Shown here: piece by piece, positions 34,790-43,238 of the stretch
Layout: every line of letters starts with the position of its first letter
How positions within the stretch are numbered: position 1 is the first letter of the stretch
From: Bog-473 sp963783245
GTDB taxonomy: Bacteria > Actinomycetota > Acidimicrobiia > Acidimicrobiales > RAAP-2
Assembly (NCBI GenBank): GCA_963783245.1
Contig: CAWAMS010000002.1
Location: 124,001-188,000, forward strand
Reading direction: 5' to 3'
DNA length: 64,000 nucleotides
Made by a program: the position numbers and the translations under genes
The notes under the pieces: generated by a model
What the model was told of the DNA's origin: nothing
The model's input: only the letters and a program-made list of their open reading frames with translations
The model's database searches: none

Positions 34790-36231
34790 ACGGATCGGGC
34801 AAAAGGGGAACAAGTGCGCCTCCCGCCGAAGAGGTGGGTGGAGCCAGTAATGGGTCGATGGGACGACGCCGACTCTTGACGGGCTGGGGACGCACCTCGC
34901 CGTCGATGGCAAGCGTTCTGGCTGTCGATGACGCCGAGGACCTGGTGGAGCTTCTCTCGACGGATCGTGGGTTCGGGCAGCAACCGCCACGTGCTGCTGG
35001 CGTCATCGCCCGGGGACTGGGACGAAGTTACGGCGATGCAGCGCAATGTGCCGGTGGACTCGTCATTGACACCTCGCGGTTTGATGGCATCGGCGTCATT
35101 GATCCGGGTACCGGATTGGTCGAAGTGGGTGGAGGCGTGAGCCTCGATGCGCTCATCCGCGCATCGCTTCCACGCGGCTGGTTCATTCCGGTGTCACCCG
35201 GAACTCGGCAGGTCACTGTGGGCGGCGCGATTGCCGCAGATGTGCACGGTAAGAATCACCATCGCGATGGCAGCTTCTGCACCTACGTGGCATCGTTGAC
35301 TTTGGTCACCCCGCTCGGGAGTGTCACCGTGAGCCCGGATGACGACCCTGAATTGTTCTGGGCCACCGCGGGCGGAATGGGCCTGACCGGAGTCATTGTG
35401 AAAGCCACACTCCGCCTCAAACAAGTCGAGACGGCATGGGTGGAGGTTGATACGGAACGATTCAACGACCTTGACGACACCATGTCCGCCATGGAGGCGA
35501 ATGACCACAACTACCGATTCTCGGTCGCATGGGTCGACTGCAGCCTTCATCATGGGATCCTCGGGAGATCCGTTCTCACGAGAGGCGATCATGCACCCCT
35601 CGACGCGCTGAAACCAAAGATGCGCGCCGGTGCATTGGTGCCGCCCCGCCCTTCACGAGTGCGGGTGCCGTGTAGCCCGCCGGGAGCGATTGTGGGCCAA
35701 GGTACCCTGCGGGCATTCAACGAAGTGTGGTTTCGCAAGTCACCCCGGCTACAGCGTGGAGCGCTGGTGTCGTTGGCGTCCTTTCTGCACCCCCTCGACG
35801 GAGTCGCGGACTGGAACCTCCTCTTTGGTCCCCGAGGATTTGTCCAGTACCAGTTTGTCGTCGCTCCCCATCATGCCGAAGTCGTTCGTCGGGTGATTTC
35901 GATGATTGCACAATCGGGCATCGCGTCCTCCATGGCCGTCCTGAAGCGATTCGGTCCGGGCGACCTCGGGCCCCTCTCGTTCCCCATCGAAGGTTGGACC
36001 TTCGCGCTTGACTTTCCCGCAGGCATCGCCGGCTTACCGTCTCTGCTGGATCGGTTGGATGAACTCGTCGTTTCTCATGACGGACGTGTGTACCTGGCAA
36101 AAGACGCCAGGCTTCGACCTGAGTTCTTCGCAATCATGTATCCAAGGATGAGAGAGTTCGCAGAGGTGTTGCGGAGGGTCGACCCCGACAGAACTCTCCG
36201 GTCCGACCTTGCTCGTCGTCTAGGGATGTAG
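34786..36231 (+). CDS. dprE1: decaprenylphosphoryl-ribose 2'-oxidase, DprE1 homologue
   Basis: 481 residues, a VAO-type FAD oxidoreductase that oxidises the ribosyl 2'-OH of decaprenylphosphoryl-ribose. The FAD-binding part has ARGLGRSYGDAAQ (76-88) and SPGTRQVTVGGAIAADVHGK; the C-terminal cap has SFPIEGWTFALDFP and YLAKDARLRPEFFAIMYPRM. The cysteine attacked by benzothiazinones in Mycobacterium tuberculosis (GWNICVDF) is Ala407 here. ATG overlaps the ubiA stop. DprE2 follows after 15 bases. Electron acceptor in the cell unknown; the redox genes upstream in the same run are candidates. Confidence 0.92.
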   Translation: MNGSGKRGTSAPPAEEVGGASNGSMGRRRLLTGWGRTSPSMASVLAVDDAEDLVELLSTDRGFGQQPPRAAGVIARGLGRSYGDAAQCAGGLVIDTSRFDGIGVIDPGTGLVEVGGGVSLDALIRASLPRGWFIPVSPGTRQVTVGGAIAADVHGKNHHRDGSFCTYVASLTLVTPLGSVTVSPDDDPELFWATAGGMGLTGVIVKATLRLKQVETAWVEVDTERFNDLDDTMSAMEANDHNYRFSVAWVDCSLHHGILGRSVLTRGDHAPLDALKPKMRAGALVPPRPSRVRVPCSPPGAIVGQGTLRAFNEVWFRKSPRLQRGALVSLASFLHPLDGVADWNLLFGPRGFVQYQFVVAPHHAEVVRRVISMIAQSGIASSMAVLKRFGPGDLGPLSFPIEGWTFALDFPAGIAGLPSLLDRLDELVVSHDGRVYLAKDARLRPEFFAIMYPRMREFAEVLRRVDPDRTLRSDLARRLGM

Positions 36232-36246
36232 AGGGATTTCGAATCA

Positions 36247-37011
36247 ATGAACGATGCATTCAACCATCCCCGGTCGGTCGTGGTCCTCGGGGGGACTTCG
36301 GAAATTGCAGGTTCGATCGTCGATCGTCTTGTGGCGGACCGCTGCCAAATGGTCGTGCTGGCGGGAAGAGATACGGACGCACTTGGCCGCGCGGCGAGGC
36401 GGGCCGAGCGGAACGGCGCGCACGCCACCAGGACCGTGGTGTTCGATGCCCTCGATATCGAGCAAACTGACGCCGCAATCGCGGCGTGTTTTGACGCGGC
36501 TGGCGACAATGTCGATCTCGTTCTCATCACCGTTGGTGTGTTGGGAAACGCCGCTACAGATGTCATGGATGCTGACAGGATCGCCGAGAACATCACGGTC
36601 AACTTCACGTGGCCCGCCGTCGCTCTCGGGTCAGTGGTCCGCCGCCTGCGAACGCAGGGCTATGGACGGGTCGTCCTGTTTTCGTCGGTCGCCGGTCTCA
36701 GGATCCGTGAGAGCAACTTCATCTACGGAGCGGCGAAGTCTGGCCTGGACGGGTATGCCATCGGGCTGGCCGAGAGTCTCCGCGGCTCTGGTGTTGAACT
36801 GCAACGGGTCCGACCAGGGTTTGTCCACACCAGAATGACCGCAGGCCTTCGACCGGCCCCCTTCGCCACCGGGCCCGAGATGGTGGCATCTGCCGTCATG
36901 CGGGGTATCGAACGCAATCAACCCGTGATCTGGGTACCTTCCGCCCTCCGCTGGGTCTTTCTCGCACTACACCATCTGCCTCAGCCGCTGTGGCGTCGCC
37001 TACCGGGGTGA
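36247..37011 (+). CDS. dprE2: decaprenylphosphoryl-2-keto-pentose reductase, DprE2 homologue
   Basis: 254 residues, classical SDR fold. The NAD(P)-binding motif is VVVLGGTSEIAGSIVDRL; catalytic residues are the serine in VLFSSVAGLR and Tyr/Lys in YGAAKSGLDGYA. With DprE1 it turns the ribose unit into arabinose, giving the arabinofuranosyl donor. ATG 36247 with AGAGGG upstream. Its stop overlaps the GTG of a second glycosidase-family lipoprotein. The DprE1-DprE2 order is that of mycobacteria. Confidence 0.9.
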   Translation: MNDAFNHPRSVVVLGGTSEIAGSIVDRLVADRCQMVVLAGRDTDALGRAARRAERNGAHATRTVVFDALDIEQTDAAIAACFDAAGDNVDLVLITVGVLGNAATDVMDADRIAENITVNFTWPAVALGSVVRRLRTQGYGRVVLFSSVAGLRIRESNFIYGAAKSGLDGYAIGLAESLRGSGVELQRVRPGFVHTRMTAGLRPAPFATGPEMVASAVMRGIERNQPVIWVPSALRWVFLALHHLPQPLWRRLPG

Positions 37012-37973
37012 ACGGGAGCTCGGGTCGCCGGTCGAGGCGAGTGGTCGGGATCATCGGCCGTACCCCCCGTGCCCCTGTGGTCTTGTCGATGCTCGTTTCG
37101 TTACTCCTTGTCTCGTGCTCGGCTGCGACGACGAGCCAAAGGCCCTTCCGTTCTTCGACTCGCGCCACCCCCGTACCCACGGTGCCCCAGACGACGACGA
37201 CAACAACAGTTCCGGTGGAGCCTGGATGGACGCCCGTCACCACCGGACCGGACGGCGTCATTGCCGATCAACGGAACGTCGCACTTCCCGATGGACGTCA
37301 GATCACGGTGGTGCGTTTTCGAGTGGGGCAAGTTCAGTTCAACCTGCACATCGGAAGCCAAGATCCGCCGACGGGTGCCGCGGTGCTCGGCCCGGAATCC
37401 TCGTCCTCCGTGAGCACGACCGAGATGCCCGAGCTCCTGGGGGCTTTCAATGGTGGATTCAAGGCGAACGCGGCAGCTGGTGGCGTCGAGGTTGACGGAC
37501 AGACTCTGACCCCGTTGATCGACGGCTTTGCGAGCTTCGTGATCGACACCGACGGTACGGGCCGCATAGGCGTATGGGGTTTGACCCTTCCGGCGCCGGG
37601 CGAACAGATTCTCAGTGTTCGGCAAAATCTCCAACCGTTGCTCGAGGGTGGGCAAATGAGTCCCGAGATCGGAAATGTCGCCCAGTGGGGCCTGACGTTG
37701 CATGGCGTGGAGGCCACGGCGCGAAGTGCTCTCGGCGAGGATTCTGCGGGGGACATCCTCTACGCCGCAAGTATGTCGGCGCTTCCATCTGACCTGGCAA
37801 CAGCGCTTTCCGACGATGGCGCGACAGATGCGATGGAGCTCGACATCAACCCGGAGTGGATTCAGCTCGATCTGGCTTCGACGGCCGGCGGTCCGCTGGC
37901 GACGGCCGTCCCGGTCAATTTCGTCCGGCCGACCAGTATCTCGCAGGCTGGACACGCGACTTCATCACGGTGA
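37008..37973 (+). CDS. phosphodiester glycosidase-family lipoprotein, frameshifted at the C-terminus
   Basis: 321 residues as read. GTG start in overlap with dprE2. A lipoprotein signal ends in LVSLLLVSC (lipobox), then a threonine-rich linker and the NAGPA-type domain (LLGAFNGGFKANAAAGGVEV, SVRQNLQPLLEGGQ, AMELDINPEWIQLD), paralogous to 32521-33792. After about 37930 the frame gives HATSSR and stops at 37973, whereas the neighbouring frame from 37931 reads DQYLAGWTRDFITVIAPGA to a TAG at 38012-38014, matching the paralogue ending RYFQTWWARDFF. One missing base (probably a G in CCGGAC) explains this. Either a real lesion or a sequence error; the catalytic core is intact. Confidence 0.78.
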   Translation: MNGSSGRRSRRVVGIIGRTPRAPVVLSMLVSLLLVSCSAATTSQRPFRSSTRATPVPTVPQTTTTTTVPVEPGWTPVTTGPDGVIADQRNVALPDGRQITVVRFRVGQVQFNLHIGSQDPPTGAAVLGPESSSSVSTTEMPELLGAFNGGFKANAAAGGVEVDGQTLTPLIDGFASFVIDTDGTGRIGVWGLTLPAPGEQILSVRQNLQPLLEGGQMSPEIGNVAQWGLTLHGVEATARSALGEDSAGDILYAASMSALPSDLATALSDDGATDAMELDINPEWIQLDLASTAGGPLATAVPVNFVRPTSISQAGHATSSR

Positions 37974-38014
37974 TTGCTCCCGGGGCCGTCCTGCAGGCCG
38001 GACTCTCCCGCTAG

Positions 38015-38259
38015 CCGTCCGAGGCTCAATGCGCCAACCAGGCGAAAGAAGCTGCCGTCATGATCCCTTCACGTTCGGGGATAACTATGGGAGGGTGGCC
38101 GCAAGGGGGGGTGCCGGTGAGGCGAAATATCCAGGAGAAGCAACCGCGTTCACCAGGCCGTTTGTCGCCGACGAACGAGATGCCTGAAGCCACCCGTCTT
38201 CTCCTCGGCTGGTCTCCTTCCGGTGACGAGGGCTGCGTGCGATACTCCTCCGGCCATCC
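38015..38259. other. intergenic region before the amidase-like gene
   Basis: 245 bases with no gene I can support. It is G-rich with several runs (GGGAGGGTGG, then AAGGGGGGG) and could fold, but it does not match the cyclic-di-AMP, cobalamin or other riboswitch cores I know. A promoter for 38260 is expected here. Confidence 0.35.
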
Positions 38260-39270
38260 ATGCCCCGAACCGCGCCCATGACACAAGCAGCGACACGATC
38301 ACCCGGGAGACACGCCAAATGGCTGGTTGTCGTCGTTCTCGGGGTCGTCGCGGTGATCTTGGTCGCAGGAGTAGGCCGAGGGAGGGTGCCCCGATCCTCG
38401 AGAAAAGCGGTTTTCACCGTCAGAAGTGTGAGCCACACGCACGTGTCGACAGCGGTCGACCCTTCCTATTTCGCTTCTGGCGCCTGTAGAAGCTACCCAC
38501 CGACACATGGTGATCGACACACCACCGTCTTCCTCGACGCCGGTCACGGTGGCCTCGACCCCGGTGGCGTGGGGGTGACCGAATCCGGTCAGCAGATCGA
38601 AGAATCCAATGTCAACCTCCCGATTGAACTCGACACCATGTCGATCTTGCGTGCCCATGGCTTCAGGGTGGTGGTCTCGAGAACAAAGGACACGACCGTG
38701 CTTCGGCTCGGCCCGGGAGATACCGATGGGCAACTACTCAGCCTTTTGGGCTCTCACGATGACGTCGCGGCGCGGGACGTCTGCGCGAACATGGCCCACG
38801 CCGACTTACTGATCGGAATCTACATGGATGCCGGAGGATCTCCGCAGGACGCCGGAAGTGTCAGTATCTACGACACCGACCGACCTTTTTCCACAGCGAA
38901 TCTCAAGTTCGCCGCGCTCTTGCAAGAGGACGTTCTCTCAAGCATGAATGCTCAGGGCTGGGGTATCCCGAACGACGGAGTTGTCTCCGATGCATCTGAA
39001 GGCTCTTCGGCGGGTAACCCCGCCGAAGGAGGCCTTGCCGCTGAATCCGTGAACTACGACCATTTGCTGTTGCTCGGCCCGCCGTCGCCGGGGTATTTCT
39101 CAACGCCGAGCCAGATGCCCGGCGCTGTCATCGAACCACTCTTCGTTTCGGATCCCTTTGAGGGATCTCTCGCCGTCACCCCCGCCGCACAGCAGGTGGT
39201 CGCGAAGGGAGTCGCATTGGCTGTCGAGGAGTACTTTGCTCCCAAGAGTGCGACATCCACTGCCAAGTAG
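38260..39270 (+). CDS. N-acetylmuramoyl-L-alanine amidase-like protein (Amidase_3) with altered zinc site
   Basis: 336 residues: basic N-terminus, one signal-anchor helix (WLVVVVLGVVAVILVAGVG, about 21-39), then an Amidase_3 domain. FLDAGHGGLDPG carries the first zinc histidine (His96), QIEESNVNL the zinc glutamate, and VIEPLFVSDPFE the catalytic glutamate of the C-terminus. The third zinc ligand, normally the histidine of SIHxN, is Tyr188 (GIYMDAG). Peptidoglycan cleavage is therefore doubtful; it may only bind peptidoglycan or need another ligand. Start ATG 38260, with 38278 as alternative. Convergent with the PimA-like gene, 7 bases apart. Confidence 0.82.
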   Translation: MPRTAPMTQAATRSPGRHAKWLVVVVLGVVAVILVAGVGRGRVPRSSRKAVFTVRSVSHTHVSTAVDPSYFASGACRSYPPTHGDRHTTVFLDAGHGGLDPGGVGVTESGQQIEESNVNLPIELDTMSILRAHGFRVVVSRTKDTTVLRLGPGDTDGQLLSLLGSHDDVAARDVCANMAHADLLIGIYMDAGGSPQDAGSVSIYDTDRPFSTANLKFAALLQEDVLSSMNAQGWGIPNDGVVSDASEGSSAGNPAEGGLAAESVNYDHLLLLGPPSPGYFSTPSQMPGAVIEPLFVSDPFEGSLAVTPAAQQVVAKGVALAVEEYFAPKSATSTAK

Positions 39271-39277
39271 GGTGCAT

Positions 39278-40495
39278 TCATGTCCCGGTCAGTTGTTCGT
39301 CGATGATGTTGCTGGAACGGCTACTGGTCTGTGGGAAACCGGTCTCGGTGACTCTCAGGTACACGGACGCATAGCGCGCAGCCAGGCGGGAAAAGGACAT
39401 ACTTTCGGCGTACGCGGAGGCGTGATTGAGTGCGTCTGATCTTTTCCGAGTGTCGAGGCGCGCCTCCTTGAGTGCATCATTGAGTGCGTTGGCGATGCCC
39501 ACATGGTCACCGGCGGGGATGAGTCGAGCGTGCCCCTGCACGGCCGTCCGATAGCCATCGAGTGACGATGCGACGATTGAACATCGAGCTGCCATCGCCT
39601 CCAATAGCACCACGCCGAAAGACTCGCCGAACAATGAGGGAGCACAGAGGACGTGGGCGCCGGCCAGACGTCGTGCGACTTCCGACTCGGACAGAACCCC
39701 AAGCCAGTGGACGTACGGAGAGGGAGGGAACATTCTCTTCAATCCCAAAGTTTCAGGACCGTCCCCTGCAATCCACAGGACCGCCGGATCCGGGGTTTGC
39801 TCAAACGCCCGTAACAGCAGTTCGAGGCCCTTTCTCTTTTCATGGCGCGCGAGGAACATGACGGTGGGCTTGTCGGTTGGCCAAGGGGTTGCTTGGGTAA
39901 ATCGTTCCACCTCGATACCGTTGAAAAGAACATCGACGTCTGTCCCGCCGACGAACTGGGCGGCCGTGGCCGAGACTGCACAACGTGCCGCTAGCTTGTG
40001 CGTCGCCCATTGGGCTGCAGGCATGAGGGCCCGGTGCCATGCGCTTCGACCCGATCGGTGAAAGGTTCCAACGACTGGCGTCGATGGAGACAGCAGGAAG
40101 CCATAGTTGAACATCGGGGCGAGAGGCTCGTGGAGATGTATGACGTCGGGGGATCGTTGCCGCAAAGAGTGGAGGACGCGCCAGACTGCGCTGAGGGAAA
40201 GCGAGAGAGGGGCAACTGATCCATTCGCACGAATCCGAGTCGATGGACCGATACAGAACGTTCCGTTTCCGCTGAAGGAATTCAGGCGCGCCGAGGGAGG
40301 GTGAACAATTGGCTGAGAAGGAGAGATGCCCTGGCCAGCGTCGGTGAGGAACGTCCCGGGGGGGAAGTCGTCGTGCGGTGCGACGACTGTCACGATATGG
40401 CCCAATGTTCGCAATGACCGTGCCAAACCAAGAGTCTGTCCCTGTACGCCGCCTGGCTGCGAAAGGCTGTATGGACACGCCATCACTATCCACAT
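39278..40495 (-). CDS. GT4 glycosyltransferase, PimA-like
   Basis: 405 residues, GT-B fold. The opening CPYSLSQPGGVQGQTLGLAR is the phosphatidyl-inositol mannosyltransferase (PimA) signature (CPYSxxxPGGVQ), followed by HLHEPLAPMF; the donor domain has FLARHEKRKGLELLL, WIAGDGPE and the ESFGVVLLEA (E-x7-E) nucleotide site. It would transfer a hexose from a nucleotide or sugar donor to a lipid acceptor at the cytoplasmic face. Whether it makes PI-mannosides or a different glycolipid is not clear. Near the DPA genes it fits a role in lipoglycan assembly. Confidence 0.88.
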   Translation of the reverse strand: MWIVMACPYSLSQPGGVQGQTLGLARSLRTLGHIVTVVAPHDDFPPGTFLTDAGQGISPSQPIVHPPSARLNSFSGNGTFCIGPSTRIRANGSVAPLSLSLSAVWRVLHSLRQRSPDVIHLHEPLAPMFNYGFLLSPSTPVVGTFHRSGRSAWHRALMPAAQWATHKLAARCAVSATAAQFVGGTDVDVLFNGIEVERFTQATPWPTDKPTVMFLARHEKRKGLELLLRAFEQTPDPAVLWIAGDGPETLGLKRMFPPSPYVHWLGVLSESEVARRLAGAHVLCAPSLFGESFGVVLLEAMAARCSIVASSLDGYRTAVQGHARLIPAGDHVGIANALNDALKEARLDTRKRSDALNHASAYAESMSFSRLAARYASVYLRVTETGFPQTSSRSSNIIDEQLTGT

Positions 40496-40596
40496 GATGG
40501 AATCCGGGGCGAGGTACGAGCCATAGCGTCATTCAACGCCTCAAAGCTGACGAAAACATGAAGCCGGAAGGAGTGCCGAGTGGGAGCGCCTTTCGT

Positions 40597-41979
40597 CTAG
40601 GGCCGGGTCGTGCGATCGGGCGCCGCCTCCGGATCGCCGAGCGCCGCGTCGACCAGTGCCCGGTGGTCGGCCTCGTTGCTGATCGCGTAGGCCCGGGAGA
40701 ACTCGGCGATTGCGCGGTCGAACTTCGTGCTCCCGCCGAGGTACGCCGAGATCATCACCGCGTCGCCGGTGCGGGCGTGCGAACGGGCGAGGACCCACGC
40801 ACACAGCCCCCCGTAGCGGACCAGGGTCCCGACGTCCATGTCCATTGGGTTCCCCTGTCCCTTGGAGTCCCAGAGTTGGCGGACGTAGTAGTGATGGCCC
40901 GTCGTGGGGCCCTCGGCCCAGCCCAGGAAAACGTCGCTCGCCGCTTGGACAAGGCGCTGTCCCACGACCACACGTTTGGCTTGGTGCCCGTGCACCGAGG
41001 GTCCGACGTACGGCTCCAGGACCGATTGCTGAGCCTCTTTCGCCTGGAGGACGATGAAGTCGGACCCGGGGTTCTCCCGCCCGGCCATGAGGGCGATCCA
41101 GCACCTTGTGCCGACGCTTCCCACGCCAACCACCTTGCGGGCGACGTCGAGCAACTCGAACCTGTCGAACATGTAGCGCCGGTCATCGGTGAGCGTGCTG
41201 CGGTAGTCCTCGATCAAGCCCCTCACTTCCTCCATGCCGTGTCCCGTCTGATCGAGGTGCACGAGCAGTGGCGGGTCTTCAAGGAATTGCCGTCGACCAT
41301 CGACGATGTGGGTCAGTTTGGCGACGGCCCTGAGATGGTCCTTGCGGCGCGCCCGCTTGATCTCGCGCACGACCCCCGAGCGTCGTCGGATCGGGAAGTG
41401 CTCGACGACGCGTCGGATCTCGGTCCTTTCGTAAAACAGGTCCAGCGTGTCCCACGTCGCGTAGTCCGCGATGTGCGTGCGGTAGGCGCGCGCCGCCGCC
41501 ATGACGATGTCGTCGGCATCGGTCAACGGCAGGTCTCGCTGGCGGGCGACGATGTGCAGACTGGCGCAGAGACGCTTGACGTCCCATTCCCACGGGCCGG
41601 GGATCGTCTCGTCGAAGTCGTTGATATCGAAGACCAGGTTGCGCTCGGGGCTGGCGAAGAAACCGAAGTTGTTGACATGTGCATCGCCGCAAGCCTGGAC
41701 GTATACCCCGGTCGTCGGCGTCGACGCGAGATCCATGGCCATGACGGCGGCGGCGCCCCGGTAGAAGGAGAACGGCGATTCGGCCATCCGTTCGTAGCGG
41801 AGACGGGCGAGCTCGGGCAGGCGCGTGGCCGCCTGGAGCTGGAGCACCTCGAGAGGGTCCTGGCGCGCCGGCGCCGGACTCCACTCGGCGTGCGAACTGC
41901 GAGGCACTGCGGTGCGAAGCGCCCGTCCCGCGGCCCTGCGTTTCTCGACCGACAGCCGCTCGCCACCAGGGGTAATCAC
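40597..41979 (-). CDS. DUF2252 family protein
   Basis: 460 residues. The whole DUF2252 (kinase-like fold) is visible: RMAESPFSFYRGAAAVMA, then GDAHVNNFGFFASPERNLVF and DINDFDETIPGPWEWDVKRL, which resemble the HxDxxxxN and DFD-type metal and catalytic motifs of phosphotransferase-like proteins. Activity unknown; it could phosphorylate a small molecule (family inference). GTG start. Alone between the glycosyltransferase and a DMT permease, all on the minus strand. Confidence 0.9.
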   Translation of the reverse strand: MITPGGERLSVEKRRAAGRALRTAVPRSSHAEWSPAPARQDPLEVLQLQAATRLPELARLRYERMAESPFSFYRGAAAVMAMDLASTPTTGVYVQACGDAHVNNFGFFASPERNLVFDINDFDETIPGPWEWDVKRLCASLHIVARQRDLPLTDADDIVMAAARAYRTHIADYATWDTLDLFYERTEIRRVVEHFPIRRRSGVVREIKRARRKDHLRAVAKLTHIVDGRRQFLEDPPLLVHLDQTGHGMEEVRGLIEDYRSTLTDDRRYMFDRFELLDVARKVVGVGSVGTRCWIALMAGRENPGSDFIVLQAKEAQQSVLEPYVGPSVHGHQAKRVVVGQRLVQAASDVFLGWAEGPTTGHHYYVRQLWDSKGQGNPMDMDVGTLVRYGGLCAWVLARSHARTGDAVMISAYLGGSTKFDRAIAEFSRAYAISNEADHRALVDAALGDPEAAPDRTTRP

Positions 41980-42025
41980 CGCCGAACTCTAGCGTAGGTG
42001 CCTGATCGTGGACCGTGGCGTCCGT

Positions 42026-42898
42026 TCACATCGGAGTGCGGGAGCCCTCGGGGCGGCGCTCCGTCGACTCCGGCACGGTTCGGGTCATCAGGAGAACGCC
42101 CAGGCACATCGTGACGAAGGTAATGGCGCCCAGTGTCAGGTCGGTCGGATCGTTGGTGAACCGCTCACCGTACAAGTGGATCCCGAGCGCGATGCTGATC
42201 AACGGATCAACGATCACGAGTAGGGGTTGCGATACCCTCAGTGGTCCGACGTGCAGTGCAGACTGGGTGATCACCACCCCGACCGCGCCGGCCACGGCTA
42301 CTGCGTAGACGGGCCACCGTACGAACATCCCCCCGATCCCGTAGTGCGTGAGGACGTCGGTTGTGGTCTTGATGAACGTTGCCTCCAGCCCCCACACAAT
42401 GCCGGCGGCCGTGGCGAAGAGGGCAGCTCGCCTTGTCGGAGAACCGTGCAAAGCGAAGAGAACGAGTATGGCCGCGGCCCCGCCACACGAGAGGATCGAT
42501 GACATCCATGCCTGTGATGTCGGCACACTCGATCCACCCCGCGGTTCGGCGACCACAATGAACACTGAGATCGACACGCAGGTCAGAGCCGCCGACAGCC
42601 AGGCCGCCGATCTGATGTGCTGGCCCAGCCAGACGCGGCGCAACACCAGAGCGAAAACGAGCTCGGTCATGAGCAGTGTCTGGACGGCGGAGAGAAGACC
42701 ATTGTGCAGGGCGAGCGCCTGGAAGACAAAGGCACCGATGAGCGCCACCCATCCGAAGAGCCACAACGGGTTCATGAGCAAGTAACGAACCAGGCGCCAT
42801 CCTTTGACGTCCTCGGTATCGCTGGTGCTCGCAACATGCTGCGTGACGACATTGAGGGCGTTCGACAGGGCCGCGAGCAGCGCGAACAGGGCGCTCAT
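42026..42898 (-). CDS. DMT-superfamily permease, paralogue of 20250-21185
   Basis: 290 residues with about nine helices. The start MSALFALLAALSNALNVVTQ lines up with the start of the other permease (MVYLLATACALSNALASVLQ), and LVIVDPLISIALGIHLYGER with its LVLVDPLVSIALGIGLYGDS; this alignment is why I prefer ATG 42898 to the GTG at 42928. Substrate unknown; exporters of this superfamily move amino acids, nucleotide sugars or metals. Located upstream of the DUF2252 gene on the same strand. Confidence 0.82.
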   Translation of the reverse strand: MSALFALLAALSNALNVVTQHVASTSDTEDVKGWRLVRYLLMNPLWLFGWVALIGAFVFQALALHNGLLSAVQTLLMTELVFALVLRRVWLGQHIRSAAWLSAALTCVSISVFIVVAEPRGGSSVPTSQAWMSSILSCGGAAAILVLFALHGSPTRRAALFATAAGIVWGLEATFIKTTTDVLTHYGIGGMFVRWPVYAVAVAGAVGVVITQSALHVGPLRVSQPLLVIVDPLISIALGIHLYGERFTNDPTDLTLGAITFVTMCLGVLLMTRTVPESTERRPEGSRTPM

Positions 42899-42928
42899 AG
42901 ACGCAACGGGCGCACGTGACGCCCACAC

Positions 42929-43238
42929 TCCCTCATGGGCGGAACGGACGTGAGGGCGAGGGCCGGAGGTCCCCTACTCCTTGACGCCAATGTGGATGAG
43001 CGGGACATTCACCTGCGCTGCAGCATGAGCACGCGGCCTCTGGCATGCGGTAAGTCTCGCGCCGTTCTCTCGATCGGATCGAGAAGCTCGACTTCAGTGC
43101 TCGACCTGTGAGGCCGGTTTTCCCCATCTCGATCTCGCCTCTCAACCCGTCGTGTGCGAGGCTGAGCACTCGGTGGACAGATTCGCGATGACCGGTGCGG
43201 GGAGGATATCGGAGACGCCCCGAGAAGGGAGGTGGCCG
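42929..43238. other. intergenic region before the second catabolic cluster
   Basis: 310 bases between divergent genes; no supported gene and no clear promoter box. The ribosome site GAAGGGAGG of the thiolase gene lies at its right end. Confidence 0.4.

Noticed and set aside
38060..38200. Possible riboswitch (cyclic-di-AMP or cobalamin type) before the amidase-like gene
   Set aside because: The region is G-rich, and cell-wall hydrolases are known cyclic-di-AMP targets, but none of the conserved core elements could be found.
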